Notes under the pieces: model-generated
What the model saw: the letters and a program-made list of their open reading frames with translations, nothing else
What the model was told of the DNA's origin: nothing
Database searches by the model: none
NCBI RefSeq assembly: GCF_019303495.1
Contig: NZ_JAEVFI010000005.1
Coordinates: 153,313 to 217,312, forward strand
Length of the DNA stretch: 64,000 bases
From: Streptomyces sp. JJ66
GTDB taxonomy: Bacteria; Actinomycetota; Actinomycetes; Streptomycetales; Streptomycetaceae
Direction: 5' to 3'
Shown: positions 47,533 to 56,712 of the stretch, one piece after another
How the letters are laid out: every line of letters begins with the position of its first letter
Position numbering within the stretch: the stretch's first letter is position 1
Position numbers and translations under genes: made by a program

Positions 47533-48198
47533 GTGCTAAACATCATAGGCAGTAGTCAGAAAAGTCACCTTGCTGCGGACTCTCGGGCCGTTACGTATAT
47601 GTGCGCCCTAGGGGCAGGTGCTCTCCTGGGGATCAGTGTCCCCTTGCTCCTATCGGCGGATGGGCAACTCGGACAGGTGGCGCACTTGGTATTGAGTGCG
47701 GGATGGGCGTGGGCCGCCCTCGCCTTTTTCCTTGGAATGCTCAGCACGTCAAAGCCGCGTTCTGCCAGCACGGGAGCCACTGCATTGATCAGTGCGGTGT
47801 CCGCCTATTATCTGACGAAGGCGACTCAGGGTGAGTACGTCGCGGTGGATTATGCCGACCTTTCGGGCCAGTCCACCTATTTCGATTGGAGTGCGTTTCT
47901 TGCGAAGATGCTGCTGTGGTGCTTCTTCGGAATTCTTTTCGGGCCACTTCTAGGAATCTGTGGCAACATTTCGCGTAATGGTCCTTACCCTCTCCTAGGC
48001 CGAGTCGTTGTACCCCTCGTTGCCTTGGTCGAAACTTCTATGCGGCTCCATACTGAAGCAGGGGTAGGGAGTTCGCTTGCTGCAACAACGTGGACCACTC
48101 TCCGATGGGTAGCAGTCGCACTTCTGGCCTATTCTCTGCTGTCGGCAATGTTCGGCAGTTGGCGCCAGCGAACTGGTGGAAAATTTTACCGCTATTAG
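47533..48198 (+). CDS. Hypothetical membrane protein next to the bacteriocin gene
   Basis: A 221-aa protein with about six hydrophobic helices (CALGAGALLGISVPLLL, LVLSAGWAWAALAFFLGML, LLWCFFGILFGPLLGICG and others). The codon use is more A/T-rich than elsewhere in the window, suggesting recent acquisition with the bacteriocin gene. The GTG at 47533 has no clear ribosome binding site; ATG at 47600 is a shorter alternative. Its position makes it a candidate immunity or export protein, but that is inference only. Confidence 0.65.
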   Translation: MLNIIGSSQKSHLAADSRAVTYMCALGAGALLGISVPLLLSADGQLGQVAHLVLSAGWAWAALAFFLGMLSTSKPRSASTGATALISAVSAYYLTKATQGEYVAVDYADLSGQSTYFDWSAFLAKMLLWCFFGILFGPLLGICGNISRNGPYPLLGRVVVPLVALVETSMRLHTEAGVGSSLAATTWTTLRWVAVALLAYSLLSAMFGSWRQRTGGKFYRY

Positions 48199-48315
48199 TT
48201 GCTGACATGGCGCGGAGCCTCCTCGTGATTCCTTCCAGTCACGTCTTTGACGGGCTTACGTCAAAGTTCGCCTTCGCTTCTTCTTACAAGATGATGGGAT
48301 GCTTCCAGCCGCTCC

Positions 48316-48888
48316 TCAACTGTTGCCTGATGCGGACCAGAAGTCAGACTCTGCGTTCGGGGCAGGGGCAGGACCGGTGTCTTCCTTGGGGTCAGTGACG
48401 TCGGATTGCTCGGCGCACGGCGTCGATGCCTGGAGGAGAGCCTGCCCCTTCGCGCCGAACATCAGTCTGATGCGGAAGCCTTCTGGAGTTTCCGCGTACA
48501 CGGCAGGGTGGGTGGCGCTGTCGCGTACCGCGATGATCTCGTATCCGCTCTTTTTCCAGAAATCCTCGACGCCGCCGAGAAAGTTTCCCCGACGCTCCTT
48601 GGAGATGATGGTGGTGACGGCACGGCGGCGAGACACCGCTCCGGTCTCTGTCTCCTCGTTTTTCCAATCCGTGCACGCTTGGCTCGTCGTTTCGCCATAA
48701 ACCCACTCGACCTCAGGCTTAATCGCCTTCAGAGTCATGTCCAACACAGTATCCGCGCGGTTGGCCGCTTCTTGCATGTTCACATTCGGTACATTCTCGG
48801 TCGAATTATTTTCGCTGCTCTCGCCCAGCATTCCACAGGCGGAAAGGGGTAGAATGAGTAGCAGTGCTGTCATGGTGCGGAGCCTCAC
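48316..48888 (-). CDS. Hypothetical lipoprotein
   Basis: A 190-aa protein with a lipoprotein signal: TALLLILPLSAC, lipobox L-S-A-C with Cys18. The mature part is soluble (DTVLDMTLKAIKPEVEW, TDWKNEETETGAVSRRRAV, GGVEDFWKKSGYEII) and ends in an acidic/Ser-rich tail. Its family is not recognised. Its GTG overlaps the stop of the DUF1023 hydrolase gene by four bases, so it is the third gene of that operon. A/T-rich codon use matches its neighbours. Confidence 0.78.
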   Translation of the reverse strand: MRLRTMTALLLILPLSACGMLGESSENNSTENVPNVNMQEAANRADTVLDMTLKAIKPEVEWVYGETTSQACTDWKNEETETGAVSRRRAVTTIISKERRGNFLGGVEDFWKKSGYEIIAVRDSATHPAVYAETPEGFRIRLMFGAKGQALLQASTPCAEQSDVTDPKEDTGPAPAPNAESDFWSASGNS

Positions 48889-50699
48889 CGTGGTGCCTCC
48901 GAGATCACGTCTTCGGGTTTTCCGGCAACGATGGCGGCGACGTTGTCCGCCGATAGCTGGTCCTTCTCAGGGTTGAAATAGTTCGAGTGTGCAGGCATCG
49001 GCCCTTCACCATCGATATATGGGCGAGGTCCATCGTCAACGGCAAAGCGGTTGGCGCCGAACGCCCCGCTTGCTGGGTCCTTTCCGAACCAGATGTCGTC
49101 GTCGCCGATATCGGCGAGCTCATACCAAAGGTATGCTGTAATTGGGTTAGTTGACGTAAATCCCTCGATCGCGCCATCGATTTCTGCTTTCGAAGGAAGT
49201 TTGGTCACCGGATCGTTCTCTGCAGCGCCAACGTATACGTGGTCACTATCGACCCCAAGCTCAGACGCGTGCTCAGCGCTTACCCCCGGACTCCCCAGCA
49301 GGATAATGTCATCTGCGCCCGGAATTCCGCCTGGGCGTTGAGCTGCCAAGCCGACTGTAAGAGATCCATAAGAATGGCCGATCGCTGTGATATGCGGGTC
49401 GGTGTGCTCGTTAGTGGCTCCGAGGCCTTCGATGAATGCATTGTATGTCGGTGCGCCAGCCGTAGCATGAATTTCGGTCATCACAGCTGCGTTGTTGATG
49501 ACCTTATCAGTTCCCATTTGGGGCGCGTCGTATCCCAGCCAAACGATCGAAGCGCTAGAGGGGTCGTGATCTTGTGCGCCGAGGGCGGTGTGGCGGGCAC
49601 GTTCGAGGTCGTTCTTGGCAAACGCCTCATCCAGAGCTGTTCCCAGGCCCGGGACGTAGGCGGAGACGTTGCGGGAGGTGTCGGGGTTGCCGTAGCTGAC
49701 GATGGCACGGCCGTTGCCTTCGTCGCCGATGCCCAAGAGGTACATGGGCGGGACACTGCCCTTCTGAAGCTTCTCCTCGATGACTACCAGGCCCGCGAGT
49801 TTGGTGCGGGCGTCCTCCGTGTCCTCTCCCTCCAGTTTGCCCATCAGTAGGGGGAGGTAGGTGCGGTTGGCTTCGTCGCGGGCGGCGGCGGGGATGCCGT
49901 CGAGGTTGCCGATGAGATCGGGGTGGAGGGTGAGGTGTTGGGCGCGTTCGCCCGCCGAGAGTCCGTCCCACCATTCCTTGCGTTCGGCGGCGGAGAGGTC
50001 CGTGGGGATGTCGCTGGCGTCGAGGTAGCCGTAGGCGGCTTCGCGGACGGCGGTGGAGTCCTCGTGGGCGTCGGTCCACATCGCGTCGGTGACGTCGAGG
50101 CCGGGCTTGGTGGTCAGCTTGCTGAGCGCTTCCGCGTAGCTGTCGTCGATCTCGCGGGCGTCCTTGGCGGCGCGGTAGAGGCGGTCGGCGATGTCCTGGG
50201 CCTCGTGCCGGTTGGGGTTGGGGTCCAGGAGGGGGTTTGGCACCAGGGGCTGGGAGACGAGCCATTCGCCCGTCAGGAGCGTGCTGGCCGTGACGGTGCC
50301 GCCCGGGGCCGGTGAGCCGTCCAGGAGTTCACCCTTGGCCGGGTAGGTGACGGCTCCGTCGGCTCCCACGGTGAACTTCAGCGACTCCGCGTCGTCCAGG
50401 GCGTTGTTCACCGCCTTCTGGTGGGGTAGCAGTTCCTCTGCCAGGCCGGTCAGCGCGGTGTTGATCAGTCCGCACTCCGTGTAGATGTACTGGTAGTTCT
50501 CACTGAGCGTGGTCAAGCGTGTGACAGCGGCCTTCGTGGCCTCTCCTTCCTCGGTGTCGTCCAGCGCGGCGGTTCGCTGGTTGAGGGTCTGCCGGGCGGC
50601 GTGGGCGCGGTCGCGGACCCCGGCCCAGCCGCTCGCGGCGGCGTGCAGGCCGCTCAGGTCGAGATCGCGGAGTTCGGACCAGGTGAGGGTACTGGGCAT
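48885..50699 (-). CDS. DUF1023 alpha/beta hydrolase with helical N-terminal domain
   Basis: A 604-aa protein. The N-terminal 130 residues are helical (LDLSGLHAAASGWAGVRDRA, then TTLSENYQYIYTECGLINTA) and resemble WXG100/LXG-type substrate regions. A middle region has LSAAERKEWWDGLSAGERAQ. The C-terminal alpha/beta hydrolase (DUF1023, about residues 310-560) has the nucleophile elbow AIGHSYGSL. The first part of the gene is G+C-rich and the last third more A/T-rich. The GC shift inside one gene suggests a recombinant structure. ATG at 50699; the partner gene at 50703-51179 is three bases upstream. Confidence 0.85.
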   Translation of the reverse strand: MPSTLTWSELRDLDLSGLHAAASGWAGVRDRAHAARQTLNQRTAALDDTEEGEATKAAVTRLTTLSENYQYIYTECGLINTALTGLAEELLPHQKAVNNALDDAESLKFTVGADGAVTYPAKGELLDGSPAPGGTVTASTLLTGEWLVSQPLVPNPLLDPNPNRHEAQDIADRLYRAAKDAREIDDSYAEALSKLTTKPGLDVTDAMWTDAHEDSTAVREAAYGYLDASDIPTDLSAAERKEWWDGLSAGERAQHLTLHPDLIGNLDGIPAAARDEANRTYLPLLMGKLEGEDTEDARTKLAGLVVIEEKLQKGSVPPMYLLGIGDEGNGRAIVSYGNPDTSRNVSAYVPGLGTALDEAFAKNDLERARHTALGAQDHDPSSASIVWLGYDAPQMGTDKVINNAAVMTEIHATAGAPTYNAFIEGLGATNEHTDPHITAIGHSYGSLTVGLAAQRPGGIPGADDIILLGSPGVSAEHASELGVDSDHVYVGAAENDPVTKLPSKAEIDGAIEGFTSTNPITAYLWYELADIGDDDIWFGKDPASGAFGANRFAVDDGPRPYIDGEGPMPAHSNYFNPEKDQLSADNVAAIVAGKPEDVISEAPR

Positions 50700-50702
50700 G
50701 GG

Positions 50703-51179
50703 TCAGCGGCCGCCTTCCGCCCCGGTGGGCGCCTGGGCGCCCTTGAACGTGGACGTGGTGGCCGCCTCGTTCTCGCCGTGCTCCTTGGCTACCGCGCGCA
50801 GCTTGGGCGCCAGGTTCTCGCATTCCTCGCGGGCGGACTCCAGCCGTTCCACCCAGGTTTCGCGCACCTTGGTGAGCTTGCTGACGCTGGCCAGGCCCGC
50901 CCCCTCGGCGGCGATGTTCTCGTGGGAGGTCTCCAGCTTGTTCTTGGCCTGCGCCAGCACGTTCGCCATGCCGTCTACCGAGTTGCTCGCCGAGGTCCAG
51001 GGGCCTGCGCTGTGCCGGAGCTTGCCGCCTTCCGGGGCGCCGCCGTCTGCTGAGGCGAGGGCCAGCAGGGGGCTGGGGCTGGTGCCGTCTGGGCTGCTGG
51101 CGGGGCTGGCGCTTGGGGGCCGCTGCTCGGCCAGAGCGAAGAGCTGCTGCCATACCTCTGGCGTGGCGTCAGGCGACAT
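50703..51179 (-). CDS. Helical WXG100-like partner protein
   Basis: A 158-aa protein. A Pro/Ser-rich N-terminus is followed by a four-heptad helical region (SVDGMANVLAQAKNKLE, LTKVRETWVERLESAREECE) and a disordered C-end. The size and position upstream of a DUF1023 hydrolase are typical of WXG100-like partners in Streptomyces, though a strict W-x-G turn is not visible. The ATG at 51179 has GGAGACC upstream. A longer frame to 51281 lacks coding character. Confidence 0.7.
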   Translation of the reverse strand: MSPDATPEVWQQLFALAEQRPPSASPASSPDGTSPSPLLALASADGGAPEGGKLRHSAGPWTSASNSVDGMANVLAQAKNKLETSHENIAAEGAGLASVSKLTKVRETWVERLESAREECENLAPKLRAVAKEHGENEAATTSTFKGAQAPTGAEGGR

Positions 51180-51404
51180 ACGGTCTCCGGGTGGTGCGGG
51201 TGGGAGGTGGCCCGTCAGCTCCGCCAGGCTACGGCGACAACAGACATGGTCAGGTGGCACACCGGCGGCCACCTGGGGCATTCTGCCGGAGCGGAGGGGC
51301 GGGGATCATGAGTACGCGTACTCAGATCCGCTGGCCCCGGACGCAGCGGTGCCCCGCGCCCGGCGGCTGGCCGGGGGCGGGGCACCGTGGGGTACCGGCA
51401 GGCG

Positions 51405-53198
51405 TCAGAGGCCGAGTTCGCCCTCGAACTCGGCGGCCTCCAGGCGGGCCTTGACGTCCGCGAGGTAGCGGGCGGCGTCGGCGCCGTCCACCAGCTGGTG
51501 GTCGTAGGAGAGGGTCAGGTAGGTCATGTCGCGGATCGCGATGGTCTCGCCCAGCTCCGGGTGGTCGATGACGACCGGGCGGCGCACGGTGGCACCGATG
51601 CCCAGCTCGGCGACCTGCGGGTAGTTCACGATGATCGTGTCGAACAGCGCACCGCGCGAGCCGGTATTGCTGATCGTGAACGTGCCGCCGGACATGTCGT
51701 CCGGGCTGAGCCCGCCGCCGCGTACCTTGCCCGCCAGCTCGGCGGTGCGCTTGGCGATGCCCGCCAGGCTCAGGTCGCCCGCGCCCTTGATGACGGGGAC
51801 CATCAGGCCCTTCTCCGAGTCCACCGCGATGCCGACGTTCTCGACGTCGTGGTAGGTCACGGTGCCGTCGTCGTTAATCTTGGCGTTGACGGCCGGGTGG
51901 ACCTTCAGCGCCTCGGCGGCGGCCTTGACGAAGAACGGCATCGGCGAGAGCTTCACGCCCTCCCGGGCCAGGAAGGACTCCTTGGCCCGGGCGCGGAGCT
52001 TCATGACCCGGGTGACATCGACCTCAACCACGGTGGAGAGCTGCGCCTGGTTGTGCAGCGCCTTCATCATGTTCTCGGCGATGACCTTGCGGATGCGGGA
52101 CATCTTCACCGTCTGCCCGCGCAGCTCGGACGGCTGGGCCGCCTGGGCCTTCGGGGCGGACGGTGCGGCGGCGGCCGGAGCCGGGGTCTTGGCGGCCTCG
52201 GCGGCGGCCAGGACGTCCTGCTTGCGGATGCGGCCGCCGACGCCGGTGCCCTTCACCGTGGACAGGTCCACGTCGTTCTCGCCCGCGAGCTTGCGGACCA
52301 GCGGGGTGACGTAGGCGCCCTCACCACCGGCCGGGGACGCGGCGGGCTGCTGGGCCTGCGCGGCCGGAGCCGGGGCCTGCTGCGCCGGGGCGGCAGGCTG
52401 CTGGGCCTCCTGCTTCGGCGCCGGGGCGGGCTCGGGCTTCGGCTCGGGCTTCGGCTCCGGCTTCGCCTCGGCCTGCGGCTCGGGCTGGGCCTGCGGCTCC
52501 GGCTCGGGCTCCGGCTGCGCGGGCTTCGCCGCTGGGGCCGCGCCCTTCTCGCCGATGACGGCCAGCTTCGCGCCGACCTCGGCCGTCTCGTCCTCACCGA
52601 CGAGGACCTCCAGCAGCGTGCCCGCCGCCGGGGCCGGGATCTCGGTGTCCACCTTGTCGGTGGAGACCTCCAGCAGCGGCTCGTCGGCCTCGACCTCGTC
52701 GCCGACCTCCTTCAGCCACCGCGTCACGGTGCCCTCGGTGACGGACTCACCGAGCGCGGGCAGCACCACATCGGTGCCGGACGCGCCACCGGAGGACGCC
52801 TGCGCGCCCGCGCCCTGCGGCTCGGGCTGCGCCTGCTCCTGCTGCGGCGCCTGCTCGGCCGGGGCGGGCTCGGGGGCCTGCTCCTGCTGCGCGGGCTCCG
52901 GCTCCGGCTCGGCCTGCTGCGGCTGCTCCTGCGCGGCCGGGGCGGACTCGCCGCCGCCGGAGCCATCGTCGATGACGGCCAGCTCCGCGCCGACCTCCAC
53001 CGTCTCGTCCTCGGCGACCTTGATGGAGGACAGGACGCCCCCGGCCGGTGCCGGGATCTCGGTATCGACCTTGTCGGTGGAGACCTCAAGCAACGGCTCG
53101 TCGGCCTCGACAGTCTCACCCTCGGCCTTGAGCCAGCGGGTGACGGTGCCCTCGGTGACGCTCTCGCCAAGCGCGGGCAGGGTTACGGAAACCGCCAT
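51405..53198 (-). CDS. sucB: Dihydrolipoamide acyltransferase E2 (2-oxoglutarate dehydrogenase type), two lipoyl domains
   Basis: E2 core of an alpha-keto acid dehydrogenase complex. The 597-aa protein has two lipoyl domains, each with the lipoylation site [13 protein letters not shown], joined by long Ala/Pro/Glu-rich linkers. A peripheral subunit-binding domain ([20 protein letters not shown]) and the catalytic domain ending in [16 protein letters not shown] with the active-site His follow. Actinobacterial E2s of this type often serve both pyruvate and 2-oxoglutarate complexes. The ATG at 53198 has AAGGAGCAACC upstream. It is 51 bp downstream of lpdA on the same strand. Confidence 0.94.
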   Translation of the reverse strand: MAVSVTLPALGESVTEGTVTRWLKAEGETVEADEPLLEVSTDKVDTEIPAPAGGVLSSIKVAEDETVEVGAELAVIDDGSGGGESAPAAQEQPQQAEPEPEPAQQEQAPEPAPAEQAPQQEQAQPEPQGAGAQASSGGASGTDVVLPALGESVTEGTVTRWLKEVGDEVEADEPLLEVSTDKVDTEIPAPAAGTLLEVLVGEDETAEVGAKLAVIGEKGAAPAAKPAQPEPEPEPQAQPEPQAEAKPEPKPEPKPEPAPAPKQEAQQPAAPAQQAPAPAAQAQQPAASPAGGEGAYVTPLVRKLAGENDVDLSTVKGTGVGGRIRKQDVLAAAEAAKTPAPAAAAPSAPKAQAAQPSELRGQTVKMSRIRKVIAENMMKALHNQAQLSTVVEVDVTRVMKLRARAKESFLAREGVKLSPMPFFVKAAAEALKVHPAVNAKINDDGTVTYHDVENVGIAVDSEKGLMVPVIKGAGDLSLAGIAKRTAELAGKVRGGGLSPDDMSGGTFTISNTGSRGALFDTIIVNYPQVAELGIGATVRRPVVIDHPELGETIAIRDMTYLTLSYDHQLVDGADAARYLADVKARLEAAEFEGELGL

Positions 53199-53249
53199 GG
53201 TTTCGGTTGCTCCTTAACGAATGTACGGATGGGGTCGCGCCCGGCGCGC

Positions 53250-54638
53250 TCAGTCGTGGGAGTGCAGCGGCTTCCCGGCCAGCGCCAGGTGCGCCTCGCC
53301 GAGGGCCTCGTTCTGCGTGGGGTGGGCGTGGATGAGCTGCGCGACCTCCGCGGGCAGGGCCTCCCAGTTGTAGATGAGCTGGGCCTCGCCGACCTGCTCA
53401 CCCATCCGGTCACCGACCATGTGCACGCCGACCACGGCACCGTCGCGCACCTGGACGAGCTTGATCTCGCCCTGCGTCTTGAGGATCTTGCTCCGGCCGT
53501 TGCCGCCCAGGTTGTACTTCAGCGTGACGACCGCGTCCGCGCCGTACTGCTCCTTGGCCTTCGCCTCGGTCAGCCCGACGGAGGCGACCTCGGGGTGGCT
53601 GTAGGTGACGCGGGGAACGCCGTCGTAGTCGATCGGGACGACCTTCTGCCCGGCCAGCCGCTCCGCGACGAGGATGCCCTCGGCGAAGCCGACGTGCGCG
53701 AGCTGCAGCGTCGGGATCAGGTCACCCACGGCGGAGATCGTCGGCACGCTCGTCTGGCAGTACTCGTCCACGACGACGTACCCACGGTCCAGCTCGACGC
53801 CCGCCTCCTCGTAGCCCAGGCCCTGCGAGACCGGGCCCCGGCCGATGGCGACGAGCAGCAGCTCGGCCTCGAACTCCTTGCCGTTGGCCAGGGAGACCTT
53901 CACCCCGCCGTCGGTGTACTCGGCCTTCTCGAAGAACGAGCCGAGGGAGAACGTGATGCCACGCTTGCGGAACGCGCGCTCCAGCAGCTTGGAGCTGTTC
54001 TCGTCCTCCAGCGGCACCAGGTGCGGCAGGCCCTCGACGATGGTGACGTCCGTCCCGAAGGACTTCCACGCCGAGGCGAACTCGGAGCCGATGACCCCGC
54101 CGCCCAGGATGATCGCGGACTTCGGGACGCGGTCCAGGGTCAGCGCGTGGTCCGAGGAGATGATGCGCTCCCCGTCGATGTTCAGCCCCGGCAGGGACTT
54201 CGGCACCGAACCGGTGGCCAGCAGGATGTGGCGGCCCTCGTAGCGCTGGCCGTTCACGTCCACCGAGGTGGGGGAGGACAGGCGTCCCTCGCCCTCCACG
54301 TAGGTGATCTTGCGCGAGGCGATCAGGCCCTGGAGGCCCTTGTACAGGCCGGCGATCACGCCGTCCTTGTACTTGTGCACGCCCGCCATGTCGATGCCCT
54401 CAAGCGTGGTCTTGACACCGAACTCGGCGCCCTCGCGGGCCTGGTCGGCCAGCTCACCGGCGTGCAGCAGAGCCTTCGTGGGGATGCAACCGTAGTGCAG
54501 GCAGGTTCCGCCGACCTTGTCCTTCTCGATCAGGGCAACGTCCAGACCCAGCTGTGAAGCGCGCAGGGCAGCGGCGTATCCGCCGCTACCGCCGCCGAGA
54601 ATCACTAGGTCGAAAACGGTGCTGGCGTCGTTCGCCAC
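53250..54638 (-). CDS. lpdA: Dihydrolipoyl dehydrogenase (E3)
   Basis: FAD-disulfide oxidoreductase re-oxidising dihydrolipoamide with NAD+ for pyruvate and 2-oxoglutarate dehydrogenases. The 462-aa product has LVILGGGSGGYAAALRA, the redox CxxxxC in GGTCLHYGCIPTK, the NAD motif IILGGGVIGSEFASAW and the C-terminal HAHPTQNEAL with the His-Glu dyad. The GTG at 54638 is chosen because GGAGGAC lies upstream and this gives the standard length. It precedes sucB in an apparent operon. Confidence 0.95.
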   Translation of the reverse strand: MANDASTVFDLVILGGGSGGYAAALRASQLGLDVALIEKDKVGGTCLHYGCIPTKALLHAGELADQAREGAEFGVKTTLEGIDMAGVHKYKDGVIAGLYKGLQGLIASRKITYVEGEGRLSSPTSVDVNGQRYEGRHILLATGSVPKSLPGLNIDGERIISSDHALTLDRVPKSAIILGGGVIGSEFASAWKSFGTDVTIVEGLPHLVPLEDENSSKLLERAFRKRGITFSLGSFFEKAEYTDGGVKVSLANGKEFEAELLLVAIGRGPVSQGLGYEEAGVELDRGYVVVDEYCQTSVPTISAVGDLIPTLQLAHVGFAEGILVAERLAGQKVVPIDYDGVPRVTYSHPEVASVGLTEAKAKEQYGADAVVTLKYNLGGNGRSKILKTQGEIKLVQVRDGAVVGVHMVGDRMGEQVGEAQLIYNWEALPAEVAQLIHAHPTQNEALGEAHLALAGKPLHSHD

Positions 54639-54894
54639 GTCACGTCCTCCATGCATGGGTGCGCCGGAGCCGGTCGGCTGTGACCGGGCGGCTGTGCGTT
54701 CGGCCGCTTGTGTTGCTTCGGCCCTGTGGGTTTAGCGGGCCCCTGTCCTGCCGAGACAACATCTTCGCATTTGTCGACGCCGAACGGGACGCCGGGCCGG
54801 TGTGTGAGACGTTGCACTCGTCCCCACGGGGGTCTACCGACGGGTAGGGACGGCCCGGACCCAGCGTGCGCGCCGCCTGCGGGCCGGCCAGCAG

Positions 54895-54934
54895 AAACAC
54901 CGAAACACCGAAACACCGTAACGCCGCAACGCCG
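54895..54934. repeat. Five-copy octamer repeat
   Basis: Three identical AAACACCG units and two diverged ones (TAACGCCG, CAACGCCG) lie next to the hairpin at 54936. Apart from these two elements and the presumed lpdA promoter, the 350-bp spacer 54639-54988 shows no gene. Confidence 0.85.
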
Positions 54935-54935
54935 C

Positions 54936-54977
54936 GACCCGGCCCGGCGGAGTCAGCAACCCCCGCCGGGCCGGGTC
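54936..54977 (-). terminator. Hairpin terminator after pepA
   Basis: A perfect 15-bp stem (54936-54950 with 54963-54977) and a 12-base loop, 11 bp beyond the pepA stop on its downstream side. Confidence 0.85.
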
Positions 54978-54988
54978 AGTGGCGTGCG

Positions 54989-56587
54989 TCAGCCCAGCTC
55001 ACCCGAGGCCGTGCGCTCCGCGAGCCGCAGCAGCGTGCGCACCGACGACCCCGTGCCGCCCTTCGGCGTGTAGCCGGAGGGCGCGGACTCGTTGAACGCC
55101 GGACCCGCGATGTCCAGGTGCGCCCACGGCGTGCCCTCGCTGACGAACTCCTGGAGGAACAGCCCGGCCGTCAGACCGCCGCCCATGCGCTCACCCATGT
55201 TGGAGATGTCCGCGATCGTGGAGTCCAGCCCCTTGCGCAGCCCCGGCGGCAGCGGCATCGGCCACGACAGCTCGCCCGCCTCCTGGGCCGTCTCGTGCAC
55301 CTGGGTGCGGAACGCCTCGTCGTTGGACATGATCCCGAACGTGCTGTTGCCTAGCGCCATCACCATCGCACCGGTCAGCGTCGCGACGTTGACGATGGCG
55401 TCCGGCGACTCCTCGCCCGCCCGGGTGAGCGCGTCGGCCAGCACCAGCCGCCCCTCGGCGTCGGTGTTGAGCACCTCGACCGTCTTGCCGCTGTACATGG
55501 TCAGCACGTCGCCGGGGCGCAGCGCCCCGCCCGAGGGCATGTTCTCGGCCAGCGCCAGCCAGCCGGTGACGTTGACCGGCAGCTTCAGCCGCGCGGCGGC
55601 GACGACGGCGGCGAACACGGCGGCCGCGCCGCTCATGTCGCACTTCATCGTCTCGTTGTGGCCGGGGGGCTTCAGCGAGATGCCGCCGGAGTCGTAGGTG
55701 ATGCCCTTGCCGACGAGGGCGAGGGTCTTCTTGGCCTTCGCGTGCGTGTAGCTGAGCCGCACCAGGCGCGGCGCGTGGTGCGAGCCCTGGCCGACGCCCA
55801 TGATGCCGCCGTAGCCGCCCTTGACGAGCGCCTTCTCGTCCAGCACCTCGATCTTCAGGCCGTGCTCCTTGGCGGCGGCCTGCGCCTGCGCGGCGAACGA
55901 GGCGGGGTAGAGGTCGTTCGGCGGCATGTTGATCAGGTCGCGGGCCCGGGCGACCTCCTCGGCGAGCACCGCGGCCCGCTCGACGGCGGCCTTGTGCGCC
56001 TTGTCGCGCGGCTTGGCGCCCAGCAGCGCGGCCTCGGCCAGCGGCGCGCGCGCGTCGTCCCGCGCCCCCTTGCGCCCGCCCTTAGCGGCCTTCGCGCCCT
56101 TGGCCCCGGCCTTCTGGCCGTTCCCGGCGGCGCCGTCCGCGCCCCGGTACGCGGTGTAGGCGTAGGCGCCGAGCAGCACGCCCTCGCCGACGGCGGCCAC
56201 GGACTCCACGCCGTCAGCCACCGGCAGCGCGAACGCCGCCTTGGCGGTCCCGGCCAGCGCCCGCGCGGCGGCACCGGCGGCCCGGCGCAGCGTCTCGGGG
56301 TCGTACGCCTCTCCGGCGGCGGGGGCCGCGCCGAGGCCCACGGCCAGTACGAGCGGCGCCTTCAGCTTGTCCGGCGCGGGCAGCTTGGTGATCTCGCCCT
56401 CGCCGCCCGTCGCGCCGAGCGTCTCCAGGACGGCGGCGAGCCGCCCGCCGAGGGCCTTGTCCACCGTCTCGGCGCCCGGTGCCACCACCGGGGTGCCGGA
56501 GTCGCCGGAGCCCTTGGCGACACCGATGACGATGGCGTCCACCCGCGTCGTTGCGGGGGACGAGGTACTGAGGGTCAGAGCAGTCAC
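54989..56587 (-). CDS. pepA: Leucyl aminopeptidase (M17, PepA)
   Basis: Cytoplasmic zinc/manganese aminopeptidase removing N-terminal residues. The 532-aa product has the C-terminal catalytic domain with KGITYDSGG (metal and catalytic Lys), the signature NTDAEGRL, and VATLTGAM. The N-terminal macro-type domain is Ala/Lys-rich with an inserted basic segment (GQKAGAKGAKAAKGGRKGAR). The GTG at 56587 (VTALTLSTS) is the usual streptomycete start; an ATG at 56626 is possible. It is transcribed toward lpdA, ending at a hairpin, and cobS lies 125 bp upstream. Confidence 0.94.
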   Translation of the reverse strand: MTALTLSTSSPATTRVDAIVIGVAKGSGDSGTPVVAPGAETVDKALGGRLAAVLETLGATGGEGEITKLPAPDKLKAPLVLAVGLGAAPAAGEAYDPETLRRAAGAAARALAGTAKAAFALPVADGVESVAAVGEGVLLGAYAYTAYRGADGAAGNGQKAGAKGAKAAKGGRKGARDDARAPLAEAALLGAKPRDKAHKAAVERAAVLAEEVARARDLINMPPNDLYPASFAAQAQAAAKEHGLKIEVLDEKALVKGGYGGIMGVGQGSHHAPRLVRLSYTHAKAKKTLALVGKGITYDSGGISLKPPGHNETMKCDMSGAAAVFAAVVAAARLKLPVNVTGWLALAENMPSGGALRPGDVLTMYSGKTVEVLNTDAEGRLVLADALTRAGEESPDAIVNVATLTGAMVMALGNSTFGIMSNDEAFRTQVHETAQEAGELSWPMPLPPGLRKGLDSTIADISNMGERMGGGLTAGLFLQEFVSEGTPWAHLDIAGPAFNESAPSGYTPKGGTGSSVRTLLRLAERTASGELG

Positions 56588-56712
56588 GGTCCTGGCGATC
56601 CTGTTCGTCGGAGGTTCGTGGAACATCCCTGAGGGTGGGTGAGCCCGAGCCTACGCCCCACCGCGCCCCACCGGACGGGCGGTGGCCCGGCGCATCCGCC
56701 AGGCGCCCCGCC

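Noticed and set aside
50703-51179. Strict WXG100 ESX protein
   Set aside because: No W-x-G turn is visible and the protein is longer than 100 aa, so it is described only as WXG100-like by context.
51387-54557. A 1056-codon open frame antisense to sucB and lpdA
   Set aside because: It mirrors two well-identified genes with strong GC3 bias, which commonly opens the opposite strand. The translation is low-complexity (Arg, Gly, His, Leu repeats) with no domain.
54895-54934. Possible CRISPR-like short repeats
   Set aside because: Units are 8 bp without spacers and there are no cas genes. It is a simple tandem repeat.
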